From Lachnospiraceae bacterium UBA7179 (GTDB lineage: Bacteria > Bacillota > Clostridia > Lachnospirales > Lachnospiraceae), in the NCBI GenBank assembly GCA_002491195.1, contig DKVL01000042.1, positions 1 through 55,147 on the forward strand: a stretch of 55,147 nt of DNA, given 5' to 3'. The notes beneath the pieces were generated by a model. That model did no database searches. It saw only the letters and a program-made list of their open reading frames with translations, and was not told the origin of the DNA. Of the stretch, positions 42,629-51,119 are shown piece after piece (positions within the stretch are counted from its first letter, which is position 1; the number at the start of each line of letters is the position of its first letter). A program made the translations under genes and the position numbers.

Positions 42629-42661
42629 CCTTTCCCTCCATTTCCGGCAAGCCCTTTGCCT

Positions 42662-42731
42662 AAGGAACCGTAAGTCTTACCATACCTGCAAAAGCGCCTT
42701 TTGCTTTCGCAGGAACCCTGTGCGGTTCCTT
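42662..42731. repeat. Double-arm palindrome between the two sporulation genes
   Basis: Outer arms AAGGAACCG (42662-42670) and CGGTTCCTT (42723-42731) are perfectly complementary. Inside, CCTGCAAAAGC (42685-42695) pairs with GCTTTCGCAGG (42703-42713) with one mismatch. No T-run follows on the leftward strand, so this may be a palindromic element rather than a simple terminator. Confidence 0.55.
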
Positions 42732-42772
42732 TATCATAGCATTGACTTGTTAAGAGGTTTTTATTCATGGAT

Positions 42773-43513
42773 TTACTCGTAAATAGTGACCCTGATATCA
42801 TCAAAAAAATACTTTAAGATCTCATAAAATCCCATGCCCTCAACTGCCAGCTCATAGGCATAATTCAAGGAAAATCCGACCCCATCTCCCACTTCCAGAA
42901 CGAGCATATCAGACGGCGAGGTGGTAAAAAAAGGAGCTGTGATCACTTTCCCATCTCTTGTAATCACAGCTCCTTTTGTATCATCCACCGCCTGCTCTAT
43001 TTCATTTAATTTTACCCTCACATTGTCAGAAGACGACATCCTGCTGCCTGACAGCATATCCGGGTTGATCAATACTTTCGTGTACATGGAATCCCCCTGG
43101 ATAATCCTGTAAAATTCCCCCGCATCCATCTGCATAACAGCATAGTCAAGAATCATAGGACACTGCTCAGCCTCCCACGCGGAAACCACACTGCTGCGGC
43201 ATACAATCGCAAGTGCCTTAAGATATTCCTGTTCAGGATCATAATACGCCTGATCCGTTTTGACAATGTAGTCCTCAGAGCTGCTGAACGCAGTATCTTC
43301 CGGTATCGCACGGTACATCAGCAATTCCGTCAGAATTTCCGGTTTATAATAAAAAGTTCCATTCTCTTCCTCAACCGCAATTGCAAAGCTCTCGTTAATG
43401 ACACTTGTGTCATGATCCTGCTCTCTCCTGATGCGGTTATCTGGCTTGATCAACACCGTTCCAATCAATGGAACACATACAATAAAGATTATCATACCTG
43501 TCAACATTCTCAC
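42773..43513 (-). CDS. SpoIID-like protein
   Basis: 246 aa, N-terminal membrane anchor (TGMIIFIVCVPLIGTVLI). The SpoIID/LytB signature is recognisable: EILTELLMYRAIPEDTAF, then EYLKALAIVCRSSVVSAWEA, and ELAVEGMGFYEILKYFFDDI with the usual G-x-x-Y-x-x-I-L-x-x-F/Y-Y motif near the end. SpoIID is a lytic transglycosylase that trims septal peptidoglycan in engulfment. The Glu expected before the MP-type dipeptide (E-M-P) appears as Ala in RAIP, so activity is uncertain. The start is GTG with AAGGTG upstream. Followed by the SpoIIQ-like gene. Confidence 0.75.
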   Translation of the reverse strand: MRMLTGMIIFIVCVPLIGTVLIKPDNRIRREQDHDTSVINESFAIAVEEENGTFYYKPEILTELLMYRAIPEDTAFSSSEDYIVKTDQAYYDPEQEYLKALAIVCRSSVVSAWEAEQCPMILDYAVMQMDAGEFYRIIQGDSMYTKVLINPDMLSGSRMSSSDNVRVKLNEIEQAVDDTKGAVITRDGKVITAPFFTTSPSDMLVLEVGDGVGFSLNYAYELAVEGMGFYEILKYFFDDIRVTIYE

Positions 43514-43550
43514 AGGTCAATCACCTTCACACAATTACAGTTGTTATATT

Positions 43551-45344
43551 TTATGCATTTTTTTGAATCCTATACTTTTCATCCACCAATCCTGCAGTCA
43601 GTTTATCGAAGAGCGCATTGCATACAATGACAACTGTGTTGTCAAACACGACCGCCAACACGATACATACACCAAAAGTGACAACAACACTCGCTGCAAT
43701 ACCGCCAAGACATCCAAACCGAAGCGCTGTAATATGGAACTTTCCCTGCACCACAACAAAGAGGGCATACCAATGTATTAATATGATCGAATAGCTGTAC
43801 TTGGAACATAGTCTCAGCAGTGCATTGGACTTCTCTTTAAATTTCTCTTTATTATTTACAAACCAGACAAAAATTCCACAAGAAGTGATCAAAATTGTCG
43901 TCGTATTGCCATAAACATAATTCATCTGTGTTGAATCCACATAGACAACTACGACCATCACAATGTAGGACACTACAGCTGCAAGCATGATCACGTGGTT
44001 TCTTCGTTTTGCGACTACAAGATCATCCTTCGGATGCTCTGGATCATCCTTCGGATGCTCTGGATTATTCTGTCTGGTCAAAATATAGCCCAGCAGAAAT
44101 ACACCCTCCCAGCCTGCAAGGAATGTTGCTGCGCCAAAGGTCATACCAAATAACGGCAAATACGCTGTCAGCGCATTTAAGACAAGTATCACAACGGCCA
44201 TTGACCTAAGCAGCTTGTCACTCATGTGCTGTACCATGACCCGGAAAAAGGGAGTAACAAGATACAATGCCACAATCGTATAGATCAGCCACAAATGAGG
44301 CCCCACACTTGACCCTCCTGTTACAATCCGTTTGAGGGAATTCCCAATATTTTGTGGCGGAAAAAAGTGTACTTCATCGTTTATATCAAACAGCAGGAAC
44401 GAATACGCAATCAACGGCACAATTACCTTCGACGCTCTTCTTATATAGAAGGATATAACACTCTCTTCCCTGTCTTTCCTGCTATCCAGGAGCAAAGTCC
44501 CAGAAAGCATAACATACAATAAATTACAACAGAGTCCGAGACTTAAGCCACAGACAAGTGCCAGCCGTTTCCAGTTTGCATCCGCCTGATCCAGCATCGA
44601 TGAACAGGAATGTGCCAGTATAACGAAGAGTGCTGCCAACACACGCAGCCAGTCTAAATATACTTCATGACCTGCAGATGGATCTGCACCCAGAAAAATA
44701 TACTTTGTATAAGACCTGACGGTAAATCCCCCCTGTCTCATTCGAACACGATGCGCCCAGAAAATCAGGCTAAATCCTATGATAATCACAGGAAAATGCC
44801 ACATGCATATATTAACGGTATCCTGCGATATATATGCATGCGCCGCCATTGGCTCATCGCAGCTAAAGATCCCCCCGAGTATAAAATCCCCGTCTATGTC
44901 AAATCGGATTGTCTCATACTGCCTCACCGGAATGGGAAGCAGCAAGGACTGTTCCCCTGCCTTTAAACCGCTCTTTACAGAATGCCTTTCCGAAAAAAGT
45001 GCACCTGCTTCCGCATAAAATACCTGAACCGGAAGTGCTTCCTCACCGGTCCATGCCTCCTCGAACCTCAATTCGATTCCGCCAATGTTTTTGGCAGCAT
45101 ATTCTGTTGTAAGGGTCAGCGTAAATCCTGGGTCATCCCCAGCTACTGTAAAGTTTTTACCACTACTGCCATCTACTGAAACCGTATTGTACCCAACGAC
45201 TTCCATATTGGAATATGACAGTTCTGTCACATCTCCCCGCATTTCATAATGATAAGACAGGTTTCTATAAAAGGTAATCCCACATGCCACTATAATCAGC
45301 AGAATCAGTATCACATAAGACCGTTTGGATTTCTGTCCCATCAT
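43551..45344 (-). CDS. Membrane acyltransferase (acyltransferase-3 family)
   Basis: 597 aa. A membrane anchor (residues about 9-25) is followed by an extracytoplasmic beta-rich domain (about 35-180), then an acyltransferase-3 domain with about ten membrane segments (YLDWLRVLAALFVILAHSCS with the conserved His, FYIRRASKVIVPLIAYSFLL, LWLIYTIVALYLVTPFF). Such enzymes O-acylate sugars of peptidoglycan, polysaccharides or glycolipids. A perfect 21-bp tandem duplication gives PEHPKDDPEHPKDD in a cytoplasmic loop (about residues 428-441). AAGGGAGTAAAA precedes the ATG. It lies 2 bp after the lipid-kinase gene, so they are co-transcribed. Confidence 0.92.
   Translation of the reverse strand: MMGQKSKRSYVILILLIIVACGITFYRNLSYHYEMRGDVTELSYSNMEVVGYNTVSVDGSSGKNFTVAGDDPGFTLTLTTEYAAKNIGGIELRFEEAWTGEEALPVQVFYAEAGALFSERHSVKSGLKAGEQSLLLPIPVRQYETIRFDIDGDFILGGIFSCDEPMAAHAYISQDTVNICMWHFPVIIIGFSLIFWAHRVRMRQGGFTVRSYTKYIFLGADPSAGHEVYLDWLRVLAALFVILAHSCSSMLDQADANWKRLALVCGLSLGLCCNLLYVMLSGTLLLDSRKDREESVISFYIRRASKVIVPLIAYSFLLFDINDEVHFFPPQNIGNSLKRIVTGGSSVGPHLWLIYTIVALYLVTPFFRVMVQHMSDKLLRSMAVVILVLNALTAYLPLFGMTFGAATFLAGWEGVFLLGYILTRQNNPEHPKDDPEHPKDDLVVAKRRNHVIMLAAVVSYIVMVVVVYVDSTQMNYVYGNTTTILITSCGIFVWFVNNKEKFKEKSNALLRLCSKYSYSIILIHWYALFVVVQGKFHITALRFGCLGGIAASVVVTFGVCIVLAVVFDNTVVIVCNALFDKLTAGLVDEKYRIQKNA
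44021..44062. repeat. Perfect 21-bp tandem duplication inside a coding region
   Basis: GATCATCCTTCGGATGCTCTG is present twice in a row (44021-44041, 44042-44062). It encodes two copies of PEHPKDD in the acyltransferase. Being a multiple of three it keeps the frame. Confidence 0.9.
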
Positions 45345-45346
45345 TT

Positions 45347-46261
45347 TTACTCCCTTACCATAATATCCATCGCTTGTTTTTCGTTGATGAGTGTGACTTT
45401 TTTGTGTGTTCCACCAAACTCTCCATCAAGTGTCCATGCAATTTCTTCCTGGGCCTCTACCGTCAGACTGCCCGCCTTAAAGCTATACATATATTCTGTA
45501 TCAATATTCTGGATCGCAAGCGCTGCTAAGATCGAGTTCAGCTCCATAGGATTTTTGGGCATCTTGATCAGAGTTACCTCGAACAAGCCATCATTTAATG
45601 CAATCCTGCCTTTAAAGACATTTCCCGCAATACTCTTAAATCCTCCGACAGAATAGGAATTGGTGACCATTCCATAGATAAAATCATCCTCGATCACTCT
45701 CTCCTCTCCATTTTCTGACACACTTGTAACTTTTAAATGATAGGATTTAATATTCTGAAGATGTTTCACACCCTCTAAAATATATGCTATATGTCCCAGC
45801 ATATTTTTCATTTCCTGAGGCGTTCCATAGGATACTTCTGTAAAAAGCCCAAACGCCGCAATATACACAAAAACATCGTCGTTAAAACGCCCTACATCAC
45901 AGGAGAATACCGTTCCGTCCACAACGACTTCCGCCGCTTTTTTCATAGTCGATGGAATCTTTAAACTGTTGGCAAAATCATTGGTACTCCCTGCTGGAAT
46001 ATAGCCAATCGTCGTCTTAAAGCCGGATTGGATCATCCCTGTAACAATCTCATCTAGCGTTCCGTCTCCACCGCTGCACACAACAAGCTCATAACTTTTT
46101 TTACGTTCGCGCATGGCACGGCTTGCGTCCTCTTTCCCTTGTGTAGGATAGACTGTCACCTCGTATCCATCCTTCACCAGTATGTCCAAAATCTCCAGCA
46201 CATGATTCTTGATCAATCCCTTCCCGGAATGCGGATTTATTATAAACAATGCTTTCTTCAT
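45347..46261 (-). CDS. Diacylglycerol/lipid kinase, YegS/DagK family
   Basis: 304 aa from the ATG at 46261, which has GGAG 7 nt upstream; the longer frame adds only seven codons. N-terminal catalytic domain: FIINPHSGKGLIKNHVLEIL, then the nucleotide motif VVCSGGDGTLDEIVTGMI, and GYIPAGSTNDFANSLKIP, the standard DagK signature. Phosphorylates diacylglycerol or a similar lipid at the inner membrane face. Runs directly into the acyltransferase gene (2-bp gap) and follows whiA, linking lipid turnover to wall genes. Confidence 0.95.
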   Translation of the reverse strand: MKKALFIINPHSGKGLIKNHVLEILDILVKDGYEVTVYPTQGKEDASRAMRERKKSYELVVCSGGDGTLDEIVTGMIQSGFKTTIGYIPAGSTNDFANSLKIPSTMKKAAEVVVDGTVFSCDVGRFNDDVFVYIAAFGLFTEVSYGTPQEMKNMLGHIAYILEGVKHLQNIKSYHLKVTSVSENGEERVIEDDFIYGMVTNSYSVGGFKSIAGNVFKGRIALNDGLFEVTLIKMPKNPMELNSILAALAIQNIDTEYMYSFKAGSLTVEAQEEIAWTLDGEFGGTHKKVTLINEKQAMDIMVRE

Positions 46262-46289
46262 ACGAATTCTCCATATTTTCACTCTTTTC

Positions 46290-47210
46290 TTAGGAACTAT
46301 TCATCCTTAGTTTCTCCGCAAGTTCGCCCAGCTTCCTTAATCTGTGGTTCACTCCAGATTTGCCTACCTTGGGTGTCATATATTCCCCCAGTTCTTTTAA
46401 TGTTGCATCTGGATATTCAAGACGCATCTTTGCAATCTGTTTGAGATTGTCCGCAAGATTGTCAAACCCATAGTGCTGTTTTATATATTGAATATCATCG
46501 ATCTGTTTTGACGCCGCATTCACCGTTTTCGTAATGTTTGCCGCCTCACAGTTAACCTTTCTATTGATCGAATTGCGCATATCCTTTAATATTCGCAGAT
46601 TTTCCAGATTCATCAAGGAAATATGCGCACCAATAACATTGAGCAGTTCTACAATCTCTTCACTTTCCTTTAGATACACAACCTGATATTTTTTCCGTGC
46701 CACAACTTTAGCATGAATCTCATAAACCAGCAGCGTGTCCACTAACTGCTCTGCCTGCTGTGTATCACTGCACACAAATTCGAGGTGGTACCCTTTCTCC
46801 GGATTGCTCATAGAACCAATACTCAAAAAAGCCCCTCTCAAACAGGCACGCTTACAACACAGACTTTTCATCACAAGCGGATTCACGAGAGTGTCACCTT
46901 CCCTGTATTTAATTGTCTGCAGCGTCTTATTGATAACATCACTGTCATTTTCGCCCAGGTACAACGTATTCGAACCCTGTGCATCCCAAGTCACATTTTT
47001 CTCTGCCAACCCCAATTTTTCAAGAAGCATACAGCATCTGGCAGCTACATAGGAAACGTCTGACTGAATCTCGATCGTTTTATTCCCGGAACCATCCGTC
47101 CTGGCTGCCCCGGAATAGATCAGTATTGCGGCAAGCTCTGCAATCTGGCAATGTCTTGCATCGTTTTCGAGCCTTACAAGCTCCTCCTTTACCTTTCCAG
47201 AAAAAGACAT
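46290..47210 (-). CDS. whiA: WhiA, sporulation/division DNA-binding protein
   Basis: 306 aa. N-terminal LAGLIDADG-like region (FSGKVKEELVRLE, ELAAILIYSGAART, RGAFLSIGSMSNPEKGYHLE), with no nuclease activity expected, then a C-terminal helix-turn-helix (KQIAKMRLEYPDATLKELGE, KSGVNHRLRKL). In Gram-positives WhiA takes part in cell division and chromosome segregation. GAGGTGAACT is the ribosome site. Downstream of rapZ by 17 bp, in the usual rapZ-whiA arrangement. Confidence 0.97.
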   Translation of the reverse strand: MSFSGKVKEELVRLENDARHCQIAELAAILIYSGAARTDGSGNKTIEIQSDVSYVAARCCMLLEKLGLAEKNVTWDAQGSNTLYLGENDSDVINKTLQTIKYREGDTLVNPLVMKSLCCKRACLRGAFLSIGSMSNPEKGYHLEFVCSDTQQAEQLVDTLLVYEIHAKVVARKKYQVVYLKESEEIVELLNVIGAHISLMNLENLRILKDMRNSINRKVNCEAANITKTVNAASKQIDDIQYIKQHYGFDNLADNLKQIAKMRLEYPDATLKELGEYMTPKVGKSGVNHRLRKLGELAEKLRMNSS

Positions 47211-47227
47211 AGTTCACCTCTTACCTG

Positions 47228-48079
47228 CTATTTTGTATCCCTATGGCGAAGCGTCAGCCCATAATCTCCTCTGTCTTTCAACCGCTTATAGAGCTCACCC
47301 GCAAGCGTCACGCTCCTGTGCTGTCCGCCAGTACATCCGATCGCAATGACAAGTTGATATTTCCCCTCCTTAATGTAATTAGGAATCAGAAAATTGATCA
47401 TATCTGTCAGCTTGTCCACAAACTCATGCGCCTCCGGAAAACTCATCACATAATCCTGCACTTCCCGGTCAAGGCCGGTCTTCTGCTTCAGTTCATCAAT
47501 ATAAAACGGATTGGGCAGAAAGCGCACATCAAACACCAGGTCTGCATCCTGCGGAATACCATGTTTGAAGCCAAAAGACATCACATTAACCATTAAACTA
47601 TTGTATGCCTGATTGCTGACAAAGATACGATCAAGCTCCGCTTTTAATTCCCTTGTCAGCAGATTCGTTGTGTCGATCACATAATCCGCTGCCTGCTTGA
47701 TACTTGCAAGCAGCGCTCTCTCCCTTGTGATTCCGCTCATCAGATCACCATCAACCGACAAAGGATGGACACGTCTCGACTCCTTGTAACGTTTCAGCAG
47801 CACATTGTCTGCCGCCTCGAGAAACAGAATCTCAAAAACATATGTCTCACGCAGACGTGCCACGAGCTGGTTGACATCCTCAAATGACTGGTCTGCCCTC
47901 ACATCCAGTCCCAATGCTACTTTCATAATTCCATTGTCCGGCATTGCCAATAATTCCATAAATTTCTCAATCAGGGGGACCGGCATATTATCTGCGCAAT
48001 AATATCCTGCATCCTCAAGCATTTTCATGGCGGTCGATTTCCCCCCGCCACTCATACCAGTGACGATCACAAACCTCAT
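47228..48079 (-). CDS. rapZ: RNase adapter RapZ/YvcJ family
   Basis: 283 aa P-loop nucleotide-binding protein. Walker A GMSGGGKSTAMKML (residues 8-21), Walker B region ALGLDVRAD, and a C-terminal domain with IAIGCTGGQHRSVTLAGELY, the RapZ signature that binds glucosamine-6-phosphate in proteobacteria. In Firmicutes the YvcJ homologue is tied to competence and cell-wall metabolism. AAAGGGTGATACA precedes the ATG. The murB gene ends 4 bp upstream, so they are coupled in one transcript. Confidence 0.97.
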   Translation of the reverse strand: MRFVIVTGMSGGGKSTAMKMLEDAGYYCADNMPVPLIEKFMELLAMPDNGIMKVALGLDVRADQSFEDVNQLVARLRETYVFEILFLEAADNVLLKRYKESRRVHPLSVDGDLMSGITRERALLASIKQAADYVIDTTNLLTRELKAELDRIFVSNQAYNSLMVNVMSFGFKHGIPQDADLVFDVRFLPNPFYIDELKQKTGLDREVQDYVMSFPEAHEFVDKLTDMINFLIPNYIKEGKYQLVIAIGCTGGQHRSVTLAGELYKRLKDRGDYGLTLRHRDTK

Positions 48080-48083
48080 TGTA

Positions 48084-49049
48084 TCACCCTTTCTCTCCGA
48101 ATCCCATCAAGATGACCTCAGGTTCGATCATAACCTGAGATGACATTTTCACCCGCTTCTGTACTTCCATGATCAGCGCGTAGATATCCGCTGCTGCAGC
48201 ATTTCCCTTATTTACAATAAAGCCACAATGTTTTTCAGAAACCTGTGCTCCCCCCACTGAAAAACCTCTTAACCCCGCATCTTCTATCAGCTTTGCCGCA
48301 AAGTGCCCAGCGGGTCTCTTAAATGTAGAACCTGCGCTCGGATATTCTAACGGTTGTTTTTCGCGTCTTCGCAGTGCAAGATCTTCCATCTTTGCTTTCA
48401 TCTCCTGCTGACTGCCATGCGCAAGCCCGATGACCGCCTCCAGCACCACCAGCGGTTCTTCTTTCAAGATACTGTGTCTGTAAGAAAACTGCATCTCCTC
48501 TGCGCTTTTCTCAACAATCACGCCATCAGAAGTCATCAGCCGCACGCTCTTTACCACCTGACACATTTCCCCGCCATAGGCCCCCGCATTCATGACAATC
48601 GCACCGCCCAGAGTTCCGGGAATGCCTGCTGCAAACTCAAATCCAGTCAGACCATATTCATATGCCTTATGCGCGATCGCTGCAAGGGTCGCCCCCGCCT
48701 GACAGACGAGTCTTGTTTCGGACTGCTCCTCCAAAACAATTTTTCCATATTCTTTCGACAGATGGAGCACCACCCCTCTGACTCCGCTGTCGCTTACAAG
48801 CACATTACTGCCGTTGCCCAGAAGATAAAAATCCTTCCCCAGCCTGGTAAACCCTTCTGATTTTAAGAGTGCAAACACTTTTTGAAGTTCCACAGAAGTA
48901 TTTATTTCCACAAAGATGTCAGCTTCACCACCCACGCGAAAGGTGGTGTGAGCTGACATCTTCTCATCTACAAGTATTTGCTCTGGCTGCAAAATGCATG
49001 CCAATCTTTGGCAGAGTCTCTGTTTTGCTTTCTCATCAAACTCTCTCAA
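48084..49049 (-). CDS. murB: UDP-N-acetylenolpyruvoylglucosamine reductase
   Basis: Reduces UDP-GlcNAc-enolpyruvate to UDP-MurNAc with NADPH and FAD, in the cytoplasm. 321 aa. FAD-binding core: TFRVGGEADIFVEI, YLLGNGSNVLVSDSGVRGVV, FEFAAGIPGTLGGAIVMNAG. The catalytic Ser lies in YPSAGSTFKRP and the final Glu in IEPEVILMG. Type IIb size. The start is a TTG with AGAGG 7 nt upstream. Sits between glcK and rapZ on one strand. Confidence 0.97.
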   Translation of the reverse strand: MREFDEKAKQRLCQRLACILQPEQILVDEKMSAHTTFRVGGEADIFVEINTSVELQKVFALLKSEGFTRLGKDFYLLGNGSNVLVSDSGVRGVVLHLSKEYGKIVLEEQSETRLVCQAGATLAAIAHKAYEYGLTGFEFAAGIPGTLGGAIVMNAGAYGGEMCQVVKSVRLMTSDGVIVEKSAEEMQFSYRHSILKEEPLVVLEAVIGLAHGSQQEMKAKMEDLALRRREKQPLEYPSAGSTFKRPAGHFAAKLIEDAGLRGFSVGGAQVSEKHCGFIVNKGNAAAADIYALIMEVQKRVKMSSQVMIEPEVILMGFGEKG

Positions 49050-49082
49050 ATGATTACCTCTTTATTTCTTGATTTCACTTTT

Positions 49083-50030
49083 CTATTCCAATACAAGCTT
49101 TGCCGCACCATATATACCAGCATCATTTCCAAGTGTAGCCAGTTTAAATTGCGCATTCCTTGACCCATGAAATACATATTTTGTATAGTATTTCGAAACA
49201 TAATCGCACAAGATCTCTCCTGCTTTGGACACACCGCCGCCAAGGACAAACAGTTCCGGATTAACGACTCCTGCGATCGCTGCAAACCCTTTTCCCAGAT
49301 AATCGCCAAACTGCTCTGCCACTTCACAGGCAAGTGCATCCCCCTCCTTAACAGCATCAAATACCGCTTTGGCACTCAGTTTTCCGTCTGCCTTTGCCGT
49401 TCTAAGTACGCTGTCCTGCGATGATGATGCCAGCTTTCTCTCCGCCAGCCGCACTACACCAGTCGCAGAAGCATACTGCTCCAGACAGCCATGATTGCCA
49501 CAGCCACATGCATCCGGTTCATTGTCCTCAATATGGATATGGCCAATCTCACCGCCTGCCCCTGTAGCACCGGTCAACATCTTTCCATTGACAATGATCC
49601 CACCACCAACGCCTGTGCCAAGCGTAGCCAGTACCATATTCGTGCAACCCTTACCGCCGCCGCACCACATCTCACCAAGCGCTGCCACATTTGCATCGTT
49701 TCCTGCTTTGACTGGCATCCGTAACAACCCGCCCAGTATCTCGTTAATATTCATCACTCCCCAGCCAAGATTGACTGCTTTATATACAACACCATTGTCA
49801 TCTACTGGTCCAGGAACACCGATTCCGACACCAACCACATCTTCCCTGGCAATACGCTTCTCTGTCATTTTAGCCAAAATCGACTCCGCAATATCAGGAA
49901 GGATATTGCTGCCGTTTTCCCCTTTCCTGGTAGGGATCTCCCACTTTTCCAACGCAACTCCATCTGTATCAAACAGACCAATCTTCACTGTCGTTCCACC
50001 CAGGTCCACCCCAAAACAATATTTACCCAT
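49083..50030 (-). CDS. glcK: Glucokinase, ROK family
   Basis: Phosphorylates glucose with ATP in the cytoplasm. 315 aa. N-terminal phosphate motif FGVDLGGTTVKIGLFD, substrate loop GNDANVAALGEMWCG, ROK signature LGTGVGGGIIVNGKMLTGAT then GAGGEIGHIHIEDN, and the zinc motif CGCGNHGCLEQYASATG (one His and three Cys). GGAGTGGAAAA precedes the ATG. It is downstream of hprK by about 135 bp of hairpin-rich spacer. Gene order hprK-glcK-murB is a Lachnospiraceae trait and joins glucose entry with HPr-kinase control. Confidence 0.96.
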   Translation of the reverse strand: MGKYCFGVDLGGTTVKIGLFDTDGVALEKWEIPTRKGENGSNILPDIAESILAKMTEKRIAREDVVGVGIGVPGPVDDNGVVYKAVNLGWGVMNINEILGGLLRMPVKAGNDANVAALGEMWCGGGKGCTNMVLATLGTGVGGGIIVNGKMLTGATGAGGEIGHIHIEDNEPDACGCGNHGCLEQYASATGVVRLAERKLASSSQDSVLRTAKADGKLSAKAVFDAVKEGDALACEVAEQFGDYLGKGFAAIAGVVNPELFVLGGGVSKAGEILCDYVSKYYTKYVFHGSRNAQFKLATLGNDAGIYGAAKLVLE

Positions 50031-50071
50031 TTTTCCACTCCTTGTAAATTATAATTATTGGCACACACCGC

Positions 50072-50164
50072 GAAGAACGCTGCCCTTTGCGTTCTTCCTG
50101 CATGAAGCTTTAAATTTTCTTAGCGGGCGTCTTTTGCTTGCTTAGAAAATTTAAAGCTTCATGC
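50072..50164 (-). terminator. Two consecutive long hairpins after hprK
   Basis: Nearest hprK, AGAAAATTTAAAGCTTCATGC pairs perfectly over 21 bp (50100-50120 with 50144-50164). Next comes GAAGAACGC/GCGTTCTTC (50072-50080 with 50089-50097). They start 2 bp after the hprK stop. The 21-bp arm is longer than an ordinary terminator; no clear T-run follows. Confidence 0.6.
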
Positions 50165-50165
50165 T

Positions 50166-51107
50166 CTATTCTTCATCATCCTCACGCGGTTTTGAGAGTG
50201 AGTTTTGCACACGCTGATATAACTCCTGGGCAGCATTGTATCCCATCTTCTTCTGACGGTAGTTGACTGCCGCTGACTCACAGATAATCGCAAGATTTCG
50301 TCCCGGGCGAATCGGAATATTGTGACATACGATCTTATTACCAAGATATTCTGTATAGTTCTCTTCCAGACCTAATCGATCATATTTCTTCTCTTTATCC
50401 CAATCCTCCAGACGGATCACAAGGTTGATATTGGTCGTATCCATAACACTCTGAACACCGTATAATGTCTTCACGTCAATGATTCCGATACCGCGCAATT
50501 CAATAAAATGACGTGTAATATCCGGCGCAGAACCGATCAGGGTATCATCGCTCACCTTTCTGATCTCCACAACATCATCCGATACAAGGCGATGGCCGCG
50601 CTTGATCAGCTCCAGTGCTGCCTCACTCTTGCCAATACCACTCTCTCCAGTGATCAACACACCTTCACCATAGACATCCACCAACACACCATGAACAGAG
50701 ATACAAGGAGCGAGCTTAACATTTAACCATCGAATGATCTCCGCCTCAAACGCAGAAGTCGTCTTCTCTGTAATCAGCAGAGGAACATTATTTTTGATCG
50801 CAATCTCCATAAACATCTCATCCGGATGAAGTCCCCTGCAAAAAATGATACACGGCGTTTTCTCTGATATCACCCGCGGGTACACTTCCTTTTTTCTCTC
50901 TTCAGGAAGATTTTCCATATAAGAAAACTCCACAAAACCAATGATCTGTGGTCTCGTCTCCTCAAAATGCTCAAAATACCCTGCCAGCTGCAGCGCAGGC
51001 CTGTTAATGTCTGGCTGGTGGATTTTAATATTCTCCACATTGATCTGAGGCGTAAGATTTTTGAGTTTAAATTTTTCAATTACTCTTTCTATACTAACAC
51101 TCGCCAT
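50166..51107 (-). CDS. hprK: HPr kinase/phosphorylase
   Basis: Phosphorylates HPr (or Crh) at the regulatory Ser and reverses the reaction, the master switch of carbon catabolite repression in Firmicutes. 313 aa. The N-terminal domain ends near residue 130; the C-terminal kinase has Walker A GVLITGESGIGKSEAALELI then KRGHRLVSDDVVEI, and RGIGIIDVKTLYG (HprK signature 2). GGAAGAAAGAAA is the ribosome site. Starts the hprK-glcK-murB-rapZ-whiA run, though a long hairpin follows it. Confidence 0.98.
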   Translation of the reverse strand: MASVSIERVIEKFKLKNLTPQINVENIKIHQPDINRPALQLAGYFEHFEETRPQIIGFVEFSYMENLPEERKKEVYPRVISEKTPCIIFCRGLHPDEMFMEIAIKNNVPLLITEKTTSAFEAEIIRWLNVKLAPCISVHGVLVDVYGEGVLITGESGIGKSEAALELIKRGHRLVSDDVVEIRKVSDDTLIGSAPDITRHFIELRGIGIIDVKTLYGVQSVMDTTNINLVIRLEDWDKEKKYDRLGLEENYTEYLGNKIVCHNIPIRPGRNLAIICESAAVNYRQKKMGYNAAQELYQRVQNSLSKPREDDEE

Positions 51108-51119
51108 TTTCTTTCTTCC

